Below, one piece after another: positions 47,132 through 61,123 of a DNA stretch of 64,000 nucleotides; the first letter of the stretch is position 1; every line of letters starts with the position of its first letter. The DNA comes from Sepiola atlantica (lineage: Eukaryota; Mollusca; Cephalopoda; Sepiida; Sepiolidae). The stretch is taken from NCBI GenBank assembly GCA_963556195.1, contig OY744551.1, positions 13,354,096 through 13,418,095 of the forward strand, given 5' to 3'. A program made the position numbers and the translations under genes. The notes under the pieces were generated by a model that was given only the letters and a program-made list of their open reading frames with translations, had not been told where the DNA came from and searched no databases.

Positions 47132-49432
47132 ATAAGTTTTCGCAATACTAAGGCGAAATTAGTTCGTAGCCACAGAATTGATGGGATATTTTTACGGGAT
47201 AACATTTATAAGTTGTCCTCTTCTATTGGCGAAATGTTAAGACATTTTCGTTCGCTATGGAAATTTTGTAAAAACAACTTATCTTTCTTAGATTACATCC
47301 GTTTCTCCCGGTATAGTTCTTCACTTGATCAACGTGGCTTTACTTTGTCTAATGCCAACCACCATAAAAAACTTCGGTTTCTTATTCTGAAGGGATTTGG
47401 TCGTTCTGCGACCAACTTAAAAAATATCCTTAATCTTTCAACATACCAATTGACAGACACTGAGCAATTAGTATTGTCTCATTGCTTGGCATTCTGTATT
47501 CCACCCATATCTATCAAACGTGAGGACATCTTTTCGGAATTTATTTTCACAAATTTCGAAATTGTCCTCGTCTTCAGTCGACCAGCCCTTAGCGTTGAAG
47601 GCAAGACTTAATGATCTTGCCTACGCTTGTGCAGGTACTCCCATTGACCGCTCTAATTTCAATTGGCAAAATGAACATTTTCTTGCCATTAAATCTCTGC
47701 GGTCAAATCAGTCACTTATCATTACTAAACCAGATAAGGGTTCGAGAGTAGTGATTATAGATTATGCCGATTATGTGGCAAAAATGATGGTGATCTTGGA
47801 TGATGTCGATAAATTTAAAAGACTCGGACCTGTTAATACGCATGACAAGACCCTTTCCATTGAAAGTAATTTTCAAAAAAGATTGCTTAAGTTGGTTAAG
47901 AAAGGTGTGCTTCCTGGGAAAATATACGATATTATCCGACCAATAGGGTCTATAAGACCACATCTTTACGGCCTACCAAAAACGCATAAGGAAAATATAC
48001 CCGTAAGACCGATTCTCTCTATGGTCGGGTCGGTTCAGGATCAGTTAGCTAAATGGTTGGCTGAATTGCTTCAACCTGTGCTTGAAGTATATTCGGCCAA
48101 CTGTATTAAAGATTCATTCACTTTTGCTGAAATATACGCAATTGCCCTTTTTCTGCTGCGAATAAGTTTATGTGTTCTTTCGACATAAGCAGTTAATTTA
48201 CATGCGTTCCCTTACAAGAAACCAATCGATATTTGTTCTGATGTTTTATATCGTGGTTTCTCAGTTGTTCCTATTATCTCTGAGGAAGTCTTCGTAGAAC
48301 TGATGCGGTTTGCTACCATGTCTGTCGAATTCAGTTTTGATGATGTCATGTATAAGCAAATCGACGACATTTCTATGGGGTCGCCTCTTGGTCCTGCGTT
48401 GGCCAATATCTTCGTAGGTTTTCACGAGTATAATTTTTTGGCCCGTATCGATAAAGCACTTACTTATTTTCGATACGTAGATGATACATTTTGCGTGTTT
48501 AACAATGAGTCAGATTCCATATTATTCCATAATGCACTCAATCAATTACACCCAGCCTTAAAGTTCACGTGTGAGAAGGAACACAACTCCACACTTCCTT
48601 TTCTGGATGTATTAGTGCATACATCTGATTCATCGTTTCTAACATCTGTTTACCACAAACCTACATTTACTGGTTTATATTGTCACTGGGACTCATTTTG
48701 TCCCATACAAAGAAAAATAAATCTGATTAAATGTTTGCTTCATCGTGCCTTACAGATTTGCTCTGAATTCCTGATAGATTCGGAGATTGAATTTATCAAA
48801 GAGGTGCTTGTTGAAAATAGGTACCCTCTCGATATTGTTAATTCTAATATCGTTACTAAGATTGCTCACTTTAACAAGCCTAAACTTTTTGGTCCTCCAA
48901 AATGCCCGGCGTACCTCAGATTACCTTGGTTGGGTAATATTAGCATAACATTTGCTAATCATTTGCTAATCAAATTTCTGTAGCTGTGCGTCGGTGTAAT
49001 CAGGCATCTAATCCTAGAATTGTTTTTTTCTGCTCGACCGTTGCTCAAATCTATTAATAAGGATGTTCTCCCACCCCAACATATCAGTAATATTATTTAT
49101 TAATGTAAATGTCGGTGCGATCCCGTATACGTGGGAAGAATCGTGCAAAGGTTTGAATCCAGAATCAAACAACACATCCCCCCTGCCATTCGCCAGGGCC
49201 GACTAAATAATTTAAATAATTTAGCCAATACATCCGGGTCTGCTATAGCTGACCATCTTATAAATAGCGCCGAATGTGCGTCGACGTACACTAGTGACTG
49301 GTTTTCTGTCATAAGTAGATCGCATTCTTTATTCCACCTCAAAGTCCTGGAAGCCATATATATCAAATCAATAAAACCCTCCCTTTGTAAACAAAAGGAG
49401 TGGCTTTTAGGACTTAATGTAATCTACTTGTG
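47132..49432 (+). pseudogene. Penelope-type RT/GIY-YIG polyprotein, broken
   Basis: 47015-47611: N-terminal region in frame 2. About 47560: frameshift into frame 3, which runs to about 48125 with SLIITKPDKGSRVVI, LYGLPKTHKENIPVRPILS and DSFTFAE. Then a shift and, at about 48151-48225, FDISS-stop-FTCVPLQET, where RT motif A has an in-frame TAA. From 48222, frame 3 again: ISMGSPLGPALANIFVGF (motif B), FRYVDDTF (motif C, catalytic YVDD intact), LPFLDVLV, VYHKPTFTGLY. Another shift near 48950, then SINKDVLPPQHI, IIY-stop-CKCRCDPVYVGR and RFESRIKQHIP: the GIY-YIG domain (IIY…YVG, R, E). Ends …KEWLLGLN. At least three frameshifts and two stops. Confidence 0.85.
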
Positions 49433-49684
49433 ACCCTCCTCCCCATATTTTTTTTCATATTTTTTTTTTTGCTCCTAAACTTGTCACTAGTTTTCATTAT
49501 GAATTTTTTAAAGGTTTTAGTCGTATTTAATTACTTCCACGTTAATACACTGACGAGTGTAGAAGAAAGCCGGCTTAGTACATTAATTAATTTCTTTTTA
49601 ATCGTTTCCTCTCGTTTTTATACTTGTTTAATCTCATTCTACCCTCCCAAAAAATGTCCCAAACGTCCGTATTCCTCGCCGTTA
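49242..49684 (+). repeat. Right terminal inverted repeat of the PLE
   Basis: Contains the endonuclease C-terminal codons (…SAIADHLINSAECAS…SDWFSVI…LLGLN), the 3'UTR and the ribozyme motif. Followed at once by (TA)n. Confidence 0.9.
49542..49587 (+). ncRNA. Hammerhead ribozyme motif, right arm (mutated)
   Basis: Sense-strand counterpart of 46753-46799: CTGACGA at 49550-49556, GAAA and GCCGGC retained, but stem II reads GT…AA instead of GT…AC and the last stem I base pair is lost (A for T before the core). Probably weak or inactive compared with the left copy. Confidence 0.6.

Positions 49685-49757
<73 letters not shown>
49685..49757. repeat. (TA)n tract right of the Penelope-like element
   Basis: About 36 TA units. 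Confidence 0.9.
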
Positions 49758-49759
<2 letters not shown>

Positions 49760-50017
49760 GTATATATTTATTATAAATAGTCACACTTTAAAGAGATGTT
49801 TATTTTTTTACACTAGGGTATACCTAAATATATACATATAAAAAATGGTGTTTAATAACTAAAAAGGAATCTTACGTTCCTTTTTTGTAAAATGTATTTA
49901 TGAATCCTATAACAATGTCAGTGTTGTTTTTGTCTTTGTTTTTTTTTCTGATGTCACTAGACACGACTTTTATATGGTTGTTACCGTACAGATGAAATGG
50001 AATTCTATCATTCTATT

Positions 50018-50020
<3 letters not shown>

Positions 50021-50065
<45 letters not shown>
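50021..50065. repeat. (TA)n microsatellite
   Basis: About 22 TA units abutting the MITE-like element on its right. Confidence 0.9.
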
Positions 50066-50067
<2 letters not shown>

Positions 50068-50480
50068 TAAAATACGACGGACAACTTATATCTGCATATT
50101 TTTGTTTTGATCATTTCTAATTATCGTATGTATTTTGGTGTTTCAGGCGTGAACTGCCCGATGTGTCTTTCGTATTCGCTTATATTCATAGTACTTTCGG
50201 GTTAATCTTGATTCATCTGTAGAGGTTGTTATCGAATAAAGAACGCGGTGTTTAGATATTTTACAGTGGTTTTCGTGTGTTGGTGTCAATATTAATAAGG
50301 TACTAGTGTTAGTATTATAGATATTTTAGTGTCAAGATTGATTCAAAAGTACTATATATTAGCGTATACATCAGATACATCGACCGATTCTCACCCGAAA
50401 TAAAAAAAATCACACATAAGTTAATTAAAAAGGATCAAAACGAATATATGCAGACATAAATTGGGTGTCTTATTTAACGA
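50066..50480. mobile_element. MITE-like element with about 55-bp inverted ends
   Basis: Left 50066-50120 (aaatacgac.gacaactta…tctgcatat.tttgttttgatc) and right 50413-50480 are inverted copies with mismatches. About 415 bp, no coding sequence. The right end is again followed by (TA)n (50506-50534). Family unknown. Confidence 0.55.
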
Positions 50481-50503
50481 AATATGTTTTTTTTTAAAGT
50501 ATG

Positions 50504-50537
<34 letters not shown>

Positions 50538-50539
50538 AT

Positions 50540-50655
50540 TTATTTTAAGATATACATACGAAAATAATTATTCAATTATTTTATGACTGTAAAGATATAA
50601 GTGTGTAAAATATATCGTCTTAATTTAATTTATTTTAGTATGTGTTATTCTCTTC
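50540..50655 (+). pseudogene. Possible second S-crystallin 3'UTR fragment
   Basis: ataattatt and attttatgactgtaaa, then tatat.gt.ttaat and a final gttatt follow the gene A 3'UTR order (13175-13255). No AATAAA and no exon nearby. Weaker than the 14-kb copy. Confidence 0.4.
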
Positions 50656-50774
50656 ATCATACCTAATGGCTTTTTCTTCTTTCGTATGAATCAGATGGTT
50701 CTGGTGTTGGCATTAGTTTTCCCCGATGTGTTTCTAGTAAGAAATCTTTCTGGAAAGAAATTGGGTACTTACGG

Positions 50775-50905
50775 GGAGGACTACAAGAAGGTTGCCAATC
50801 TCTGAAATTGGTGCCGTGGAACCGACTAGATTCGAACTTCGAACACCCAGGTCTTCAGTCTATGTCGATATCCACTTAACCATTATCACCTCCCACCTAT
50901 TGTCT
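50775..50905 (-). repeat. tRNA-derived SINE head
   Basis: Minus strand: gataatggttaagtggat fits the A-box consensus (TGGTTAAGTGG) and gttcgaatct the B box, about 45 nt apart, ending near ggttccacggcacc. Best of the tRNA-like segments here. Confidence 0.6.
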
Positions 50906-51199
50906 GAAATAGCTGTTTAGGTATATAGACTTCATCAGTATGTGAGGTCAACTTATCTAAGAGAAAAAACAAAGCTCTGATCTCACTCAAACTGTTAGAT
51001 ATCAACCATTGTTTATTTATTTACGTCATTAAAGAAACAACAGTTTAAATTTAATTTAAATCATACCTGGCTTTTCTTCGACCGGCTACAAACAAATGGT
51101 CTGTTGTATTTCCCCTACACTAATCATCATTCAAATCACTAACTCAGCATGTTCTTACAGAAAAATGGATGATTTATTCGGTCATGATCGTATCTTCAA

Positions 51200-52140
51200 C
51201 TTAATGTGAAAAGAGAGAGAGACATATTACTTAGTTATGACGAATCTCTCTTTCCCTCACCACATCTCTCTTGACTTGCCCTGAGTCTCTCTCTCTCTCT
51301 TTCTTTGATTCTTCTCTTTAATTGCCTCCTGTTTTTCTCTACTTATACCCCCTCTCTCTCCTTCGCTATTCACTTGCACCAATCTCTCTACACTTTCACC
51401 CAATCTAGTTCCCCTTACTTTCCCTCTCTCTCTCTTCACGTGTCCGCTCTTTTCCACTTGTCTTCTCACTCTCTTGTCACTGCTCGACTGAGCTTCAATT
51501 TATGGTTGTCCCTATAAAATATTCAAAACAAAAACTCGTCTAGTTACAACCACTGTCAATAATTTCCCTTTCTCCTCCTGCGTACCTAAAACTAAACGGA
51601 GCTTCCATGAGCAGAGTTTAATTCCAAGATCTACCTGGCTGTGAAACGTAATACCTTTGGGCTGCCTCGCAGCTGACTACAACATAGTCACATTCAAGTG
51701 CAATGTAAACCAATTCTTGTCGAGCCGTCTTCTTTAATAATTAAAGTCTGCCGAATTTCAACCATCGTTACCAATTATCACAGTGTTGTTTCATTGTCCA
51801 CGTGACAAACTCATTTACCCTTATCTTTGAGTTATCTTTGTGACTCGTTATTCCAAAAAATTGCACCCTCTCTGACTCTCTTTCTACAGTTACACCCGCT
51901 CTCTCTTATATTTCCTCAGCTGTCTCTTAACTTTCCCCCTCTCTTTACTTGCCTTCTGTCTTTCTCAACTTGTACCCCTAAATCTTTCTTCATTTGCGGT
52001 CCTCTCTTATTACCTGCACCCGCTCTCGGTCCTTTCACGTGTCCCTCCCAATCTTCACTTGCCACCTCCCTCTCTTAACGTGCCCGCTTCTCTCCATCTG
52101 TGCCCCCTCTCTCTTTTAATTTGCTAATAGCTACGTGTCA
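51200..52140. repeat. CT-rich low-complexity region
   Basis: Many (CT)n-like blocks on the plus strand (ctctctct, tctcttt, ccctctct), with an unbiased stretch at about 51520-51820. Open frames on both strands reflect composition only. Confidence 0.6.
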
Positions 52141-52360
52141 GTCTATTTTTAACTTCCACGAACAGGGCTCAACTTTAATCTTATTACAGACGCTTATAAT
52201 ATTAATTTTAAAGAAATAATATTAAATTATATTTACTTACATACGCTAGCGTTTCGAGCTTCGCTCTCATAACTGCAGAGTTCGAACCCCTGCCACAGAG
52301 TAAACCTAGACTTCGTAAGCAAGCCACGACACATTACCACATTCAAGATGGGAATCTAAG

Positions 52361-52398
<38 letters not shown>

Positions 52399-52402
<4 letters not shown>

Positions 52403-52644
52403 ATGATAATAATCCAGGTAAAAACATCCACAGGATAGTAATCCAAAGAATTTCAACCGGGTTTATAAAAAGTGCTCAATATCAAATAGAGCTTTATATA
52501 TGATTATTTTTATTTACACAGACATGTACAAAATCTGCGACACTGGCATGTCGATGTTATCGAACAACAGTTATTATAAACTGAGATCTCATCAGGCAGA
52601 GTAAGAATCCGATCTTAACCTCAGATCATATTTGGAGAGAATGA
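52399..52644 (+). repeat. Dispersed repeat R5, copy 2
   Basis: See 46291-46531. Preceded by (TA)n at 52361-52398 in this copy also. Confidence 0.75.
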
Positions 52645-52829
52645 AGTGGAGAGAAAACAGAAGAAGAAAATAAATTTAAAGTTTCGAAATTTAGGGAGGC
52701 ACGTGGTTTAGGACCGTTAAAAATCAAAATAAGTTAAAATCTAAAATTAAAACACTAAAAATTAAACAAAATAGAACAAATAAAACAAATAAAGTGAAAA
52801 GAGAGACATATAATGAAAAGGGTAGGGTG

Positions 52830-52831
<2 letters not shown>

Positions 52832-52883
<52 letters not shown>

Positions 52884-52897
52884 TATAGATAGAAATA
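52832..52897. repeat. (GATA)n microsatellite
   Basis: About 16 GATA units; another GATA/CATA array lies at 62750-62830. Confidence 0.95.
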
Positions 52898-53266
52898 TTG
52901 ATAGGTAGATAGATAACAAAAAATGAAGACGTCTGTTGATTCAGACAGAGAGTAGAGAGGGGAAGGGGGACGATGAACATGAAGTGTCAAAAATCGACAG
53001 TTATATCAGCTCAGGCGAACAAGCGTATTGTCAAATCAACAGTAATTATGTATGTAAGTGTGTAGACGTGCGTGCGTGCCCCCAAATTCGCCGTAATAGG
53101 TAGTATGGGCGTGCAGACGCGTGTGATGGGGGGTAAGGGGTTGTTAATCAATTGTGTCACTAATTCTAAATTTATAGTTTTATTTTTATCTAGAGTTTAC
53201 CAACCTATCAATAATTAATTAATAAATCAAACAAATATACTAGTAAATTTATTAAGTCTAACATAA

Positions 53267-53277
53267 TTATTATTATT

Positions 53278-53340
<63 letters not shown>
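53267..53340. repeat. (AAT)n microsatellite
   Basis: About 20 AAT units flanked by ATT units, potential hairpin. Confidence 0.9.
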
Positions 53341-53345
<5 letters not shown>

Positions 53346-53539
53346 TTATAATAATAATATAGAAGTAGGTAGCAATATAATGGTTGTAAATATGGTAATA
53401 TGAATCCGCGGTTGCAATAATACTGATCATATTAAAATGATAATACTAATAGCTATACCAAACAACAATGGCAATGGTAACCCCAATAATCCTAACAATA
53501 GTAATAATGATAGTAAAATTAATAATAAAACAATACCAA

Positions 53540-55880
<2,341 letters not shown>

Positions 55881-55888
55881 TGTAAAAG

Positions 55889-55955
<67 letters not shown>

Positions 55956-56054
55956 TAATAATAATTATTATTAAAATAATAGTTATGTTGACAAAATTAC
56001 CGTTAGTGGATAGGTAAAGCGGTTATTTTTCATATGAGATAGTATTAGCTTGAG

Positions 56055-56470
56055 GGGTTATAAGTGGATACTAAGAAGGTGTAATCTATTATGCCTACAG
56101 TTAATGGAGGTTTCTTGTTTTTTGTTTAGAAGTTTGCCTCGGTCACTAAATTTAATTATTTCAAGTTTTTCGGTTAGGCAAAGGTAACAAGGTGAGTTTA
56201 GGGAACCACAGGTGCTAGTTTTTTCTGTTGGTGATTGGTTATTGTTGGAAAGTTCCCAATAATATATAGAAAGTGAGGTTCTTTTTTTATATGTAGAGTT
56301 ATTAAAATAGCATGTATGACAGGTATATCTTTCTTTAAAGGTATTACAAACCATAGCTATATAGTATTTTTTCATGGTTAGATTTTCCTTACTAGAGATT
56401 GTTGCTTGATATACTGATTGTTGTAAGGAGCATTCTGTACTGTTTGTTCAGTTGCAAACCTTGGTATTTG
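56055..56470 (-). pseudogene. GIY-YIG endonuclease C-terminal fragment (PLE type)
   Basis: Minus strand 56375-56058: NTFKERYTCHTCYFNNSTYK, then LSIYYWELSNN, CYLCLTEKLEIIKF, LLNKKQETSINCRHNRLHLL. Just upstream (about 56380-56460) CN.TNSTECSLQQSVYQATI. The layout C-N-x-x-N..CPL..…VY.A…FK.RY..H…LS.Y.W.L…C.LC..EKL.I……LN.R.E….CRH is that of GIY-YIG domains attached to Penelope-like and related RTs. The YIG box itself is mutated (YIAM). Different lineage from the 47-kb element. Confidence 0.72.
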
Positions 56471-56619
56471 TTGTTTTCATTACAGTAGTTTTTTTTCCAT
56501 TGAGAATGTTATTGTTATGTTTTTTATTATAACACTATACTGCCTAAAATTGTTAATAAAAACACCCTCAAATTAAGCTATAGCTGTGGCGAAAATTCAG
56601 AAAAAATAATATATGTATA

Positions 56620-57020
56620 TATATAATGAAAAGTCCACACTTGGAGCGTTGCTGAAATGGCAATCATGAAGATAATATTTTGAAATAAAATATTTTGAAA
56701 AACCTGGACAACGCATTTCTTTATTATGTTTTATTAAATAAATTATTTATTTATTTAAAAAACTTGAGCATTTTCGGTGATAGACACCTTTCTCACAAGA
56801 ATAAGCATATTTTTTTCCTCTTTTTTCGTTTAATCCTTCTTGATTGAGACATATTTATCGCAGTCAAGTTGAAATTCGTCTTGATGTTAACGAGATTAAT
56901 GTTTATATGCCGGTGTGTGTAGAACGCAGTTACATGAATACGGTAAAATGCAAAATGCACAATTGGAGCGTTGCTGAAATGGTGCTGATAACAGAAAAAC
57001 TATTTTTCATTTAATTTATT
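56620..57020 (+). repeat. Short direct duplicate
   Basis: ttggagcgttgctgaaatgg occurs at 56641-56660 and 56964-56983, with surrounding similarity (gaaaa..tccacac / gcaaaatgcacaa). Confidence 0.5.
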
Positions 57021-57933
57021 TAAAACTCTGGCAATAGTAAGAAAATAACCACATGCATAATAGGCTACTAAACTCACCATTTTGTTCACCTTATTCACTC
57101 GAGCGTGTTTCAAGTGATGCATGACTATTTTTAACATCTAACAAAAAATGCTATTTTTAGACGGCCATCACAAACTATCATAAAACATACTTTATACAAA
57201 TGGTAGCAAAAAGAAATTCCCTCTAATGTTTATTTACTACTACTCTCCCACTTAACGCCGGTAAATGAATTGCATCGGATAATTTATAGAATAATCACCG
57301 TAAATATTTAATTTAATTTTACTAATAATTTCCTTCCTAAGATACAAGATTCTTGGATCAATTAATAACCGCTCTCTGATATTCCTTCGAAATTAAAGAA
57401 TATTGGATTACATATACTTACTTATTGTCCACCGTTACTTATAACTTTTAAACATACACTTAAACACATTCCAGAATTTCCAGTTTACATTAACGAACTG
57501 AATAAATTATTTTGTATATTTATTCAAAATGACGTCACGTACTTTTCAAGTTACTCGCGAAAATTAATCTCAGTTGCGAATCTTCGATTGTTACAAGTAC
57601 ACTTTACTTTTATCATGCATATATTTATAAATTAAACACTTCGGCAATTTCATCCATAACACTTTTAAGGCTTATAACTGAGTTTAAAAGAACTCACAGC
57701 GTAAAAAGAACACGGGTCAACGGTTAAAAACATTTCACATTATTTTTTTCTTTTTTACTTCCTGAAAACTTTGATACTTTGAGGGATTTTTATTTTAAGT
57801 AAGTTTTATTCTTTTCTTCTTTTTCTTTTCGTTTTAATTTTTGCCTAGTCTATCATTTACTCTCTCCCTGTATTTATTAATTAATTTACTGACTTATTAC
57901 AAACAAAACTATATTCTTAAAGTGAAGAACTCC

Positions 57934-59146
57934 TTCTAGACTGCGGCAATGTATAGTTTTATTTTTAGTAGACGGACTTGAGACCCTCCTAAAAACGCTC
58001 TGTCTTCATTTCTTTATTTACTTACACCAATAAACAAAGAAGTTAATTTGATTCGGTTGATTTTTTCTTATTCATGTTTAAGTTTTGAAATATACTTAAC
58101 TTTACAGTGAAGTATATGTTACCTCTTATTACTTGTTATCTTCTGTTAGTGAAGAATACATCCTTCAAGACTGCAGCAATTTTCCCCAGGAGCTGGATTT
58201 AAAACACATTGCTTTTTTATAGTTGGTAAAGTCATTCTACAAACAAAAAAGGCACTCCGGATTGGGATAAAAAATTGTATAAGTATAGTGTGGCCAGAAA
58301 TGATCGCCTAGGTTCACGCTAAAATAAATCAGCACAAGACAAATGTTCATATATCTAGATTGAGTCTGGGAGGCGTGCTTAATCTCCGTCCGCGCGAAAA
58401 TAGGTAGCCCAGTCGTGGTCGTCGCTATCTCTCTCGTCAGTTGTCGGTCCGATCTGCTCTCTCGGGAGGTTCGATCCTAACTCTTCGTCTTCTCTCCGAA
58501 ACCTAAAGTCGTCAACTTTTGCCATAAACTTTACTGTCGTCAACTGTTGTAAAACTAACTTACCTTACTGTAGTCAGGTGTCGTAAAACACTGTCACTCC
58601 TAAAATGTCGTGTCCAGTGTTATTTTCTTAGTGACCTGTCCTGAACAATGGAAATTGACCACTCCCGCATTGTCTTTTGTCTCTTTCGATGAGTCATTTC
58701 CTATCCTGTATTTTCTTTTGTCTTTGTTGATTAGTCACTTCCTACCCTGTCGGTCTTCATTGTATCACAATAGAAGGATTTTCCTTTCACTGAATTTGCA
58801 AACATTCAAGCATATTTTTGGCTCGCATTTACCTTTTGGGGAGAAGGTTTGTTCTTTTTTTTCAAATGACCCACTACTTACAAATGTAGTGAGGGAGCAG
58901 TCACACAAAACAGAACATTCTATTTTGTTTGATTCAAAACATTGATAAATCATATTTTAATCTCCTTACTTACTTGCAGTGTGTTTTTATACGTTATTTG
59001 CATATTTATTGTACTTATGGAGTTTATGAACCGGTCTTACTTGCCTCCACACGATGGCACGTTTAGACAAACGGTCGAATCTTGCTGTGGGAATAAGAAA
59101 CACTCCGGATTTGGACTACAATTAAAATAGCCGCAGTCTAGAATGG
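57934..59146. repeat. Segment bounded by inverted ttctagactgcggc
   Basis: The 14-mer at 57934-57947 returns inverted at 59130-59143; a related aagactgcagcaa is at 58167-58179, and cactccggatt occurs at 58253 and 59101. Possibly an about 1.2-kb element, but no transposase is visible. Confidence 0.35.
58395..58490 (+). repeat. tRNA-like promoter boxes
   Basis: tagcccagtcg fits the A-box consensus and ggttcgatcc the B box, about 60 nt apart, in a locally GC-richer segment. Candidate SINE head. Confidence 0.35.
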
Positions 59147-59367
59147 TTTATTTTCAATGGCAAGATTGCAACAAAAACACATGACAAGAGTGATATTATA
59201 CCACGTAGTGCATTAATTCTTTCAGCTGCTGTTTTACATGAATATTGTGAGTTCTGTATTCGCGCTGGCCAATCTAAGCACCAAATAATTCAATAGTACA
59301 GCTATTGCAAGGAATTTTATGAGTTATTCAACTTTCCCGGGCAGCACCGGACACGAGTCAGCTAGTA

Positions 59368-59438
<71 letters not shown>
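59368..59438. repeat. (TA)n microsatellite
   Basis: About 70 bp, directly before the R4 copy. Confidence 0.9.
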
Positions 59439-59439
<1 letters not shown>

Positions 59440-59449
<10 letters not shown>

Positions 59450-59778
59450 AATATTTTCAAATTAACCCATATATACATGTGTTTCATGCCAAACCTGCAA
59501 TCATCAGTATGGGAGGAGAAAATAACTGCCGATCACACGGTTCGAACCACAATACGAAAGTCATATTTGACATAGTCGGAGCGCGTACGGATTTTTTCAC
59601 CACCCACCAAGAAATAGGAGAGTAAATTTACGTCCATATGAACAATTCAGCGGCCATATCAGCAACCGGTCAAAGAAACTCAACATGTGGGGACTAAAGT
59701 ATTGCATTACGTCTTAAATAACGGCTTGCCGTTAACTTACTTAAGTTATCATTCTAACAAGAGCTTTTGATAATTATT

Positions 59779-59790
<12 letters not shown>
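59440..59790 (+). repeat. Dispersed repeat R4, fullest copy
   Basis: About 350 bp, flanked on both sides by (TA)n (59368-59438 and 59788-59847). Contains acggttcgaacca, a B-box-like palindrome. See 36437-36838. Confidence 0.6.
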
Positions 59791-59852
<62 letters not shown>

Positions 59853-59859
59853 TTCCTCA

Positions 59860-60500
59860 TTGTAAGGCATTGTACAAGTGCAATACCATTTTTTTACGAA
59901 ATCAATAGTGGGAACAAGACTCATTTATTTATTTATTTATTTAATACAATAAATCAACGATTTCGATAAAACTGAGAATTCGGCATTGTTATTATTGTTT
60001 TCTTCCATCTCAACGTTTACACAATGTCGGCGAACCAACAACTGTCAGCGTTACCCCTGCTTTCATTGGATACCAGTTAATGTCAATATTTAGTGATGGT
60101 GGCGGTAGCACAACACAGTATTAGTGGAAATAGGCACTCGACTACAAGTAAAAGTATTACAACTATTTTTCCACATTAAAAGGTATCGTAAAATGCATTT
60201 CATTTTTTTTCGAAATCAATAAGTTATTTACTTTTATATATACAATAAATCAAATATTTTGATTTGGACCGAGCTTTTTCAATAAAACTTAGAATCCGAA
60301 AGTGTTATTATTTTTTCTTCTTTCTCAACGCCGAGGTATTGTCGACGAACAGACAACGTCAGCGTCATTCCTGCTGTAATTTGAGACAGGTTATTGTAAA
60401 TGTTATATGATGGCGGTTATAGCACAATACAGTATTAGTGGAAAAAAGCGATTGACTCCGCGTATAATTATTAAAACTGTTGTATTTCTACAGTAAAATT
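59860..60500 (+). repeat. Tandem duplication, about 315-bp unit
   Basis: Two diverged copies (about 59870-60180 and 60185-60500): tttttt.cgaaatcaat, acaataaatcaa, tctcaacg, ttgtcg.cgaac..acaac.gtcagcgt, cctgct, gatgg.ggt.agcacaa.acagtattagtgg. Confidence 0.75.
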
Positions 60501-60786
60501 TCGTAAAAATTAAATACAATATTATTCTAGAAAGTCATAAGGATGGTAAGATTTATTTCATGCGCTTCTATCACCATCACTTTATCTTGAAGAAATTTCA
60601 ATAAATTTACTGTATACAGAATTTTCCCTTAGGTTTTACTATCGAAGTTTTATGTCTCACGCAAGGTGTGTTGATATCATAATTTTCCTTCGCTTTGATA
60701 AGTTGTATTTCAACTGGTATTCCGACGCCATAAATAATAATAATAAGAATAAAAAATATTCAATTAAAGGAAAAGAAAATATATTA

Positions 60787-60792
60787 TTTATT
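60787..60792 (-). promoter_or_regulatory. Poly(A) signal of S-crystallin C
   Basis: AATAAA on the minus strand about 167 nt after the stop, following gactgtaaaaatcttg, the conserved 3'UTR block of this family. Confidence 0.75.
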
Positions 60793-60958
60793 CAAGATTT
60801 TTACAGTCATAAAATAATTATTTTTGATTTTATTGCTTAAAATGTCTACGAAATGTTCATCTCGTATAAAACGGGAGTTGTTCCTTTCTGATCGATTTGA
60901 TGAGAACGTTTACATATGACAAAACGAGGAATGTATTCCATGAAAACCATTCCTTCTT

Positions 60959-61123
60959 TTACCAGTTGGTCATGCAACGGCTCTTCAAGTAACTGGCAAT
61001 CTTGGGGTAAGATCCGATGCGGTTGTAAAGACCCATCATTTTGGGATAACTGCTAAACATCGACTTGTTCTGCATGTACATGCTTTCCATACAACAATAG
61101 AACATCATGTCACACCACATCAT
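60959..61123 (-). CDS. S-crystallin C exon 6
   Basis: 165 bp including stop; acceptor on the minus strand cttattgtag. Encodes MMWCDMMFYCCMESMYMQNK … KSRCMTNW. Confidence 0.94.
   Translation of the reverse strand: MMWCDMMFYCCMESMYMQNKSMFSSYPKMMGLYNRIGSYPKIASYLKSRCMTNW

Larger units (their letters stand above)
46656..49684 (+). mobile_element. Penelope-like retroelement with 443-bp terminal inverted repeats
   Basis: 3,029 bp. The ends are inverted copies (46656-47098 versus 49242-49684), both bounded by (TA)n tracts, suggesting insertion into a TA array. The internal plus-strand reading has a Penelope-type reverse transcriptase followed by a GIY-YIG endonuclease, the defining domain order. 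The right arm includes the endonuclease C-terminal codons and 3'UTR; the left arm is an inverted duplicate of it. PLEs are known for repeats in direct or inverted orientation and for hammerhead ribozymes in them; both are seen here. Coding part is broken (see pseudogene), so this copy is not autonomous. Confidence 0.88.

Noticed and set aside
58610..58945. 111-codon open frame
   Set aside because: Phe/Ser/Leu-rich, in T-rich DNA; no recognisable domain or splice context. Possibly part of an old element.
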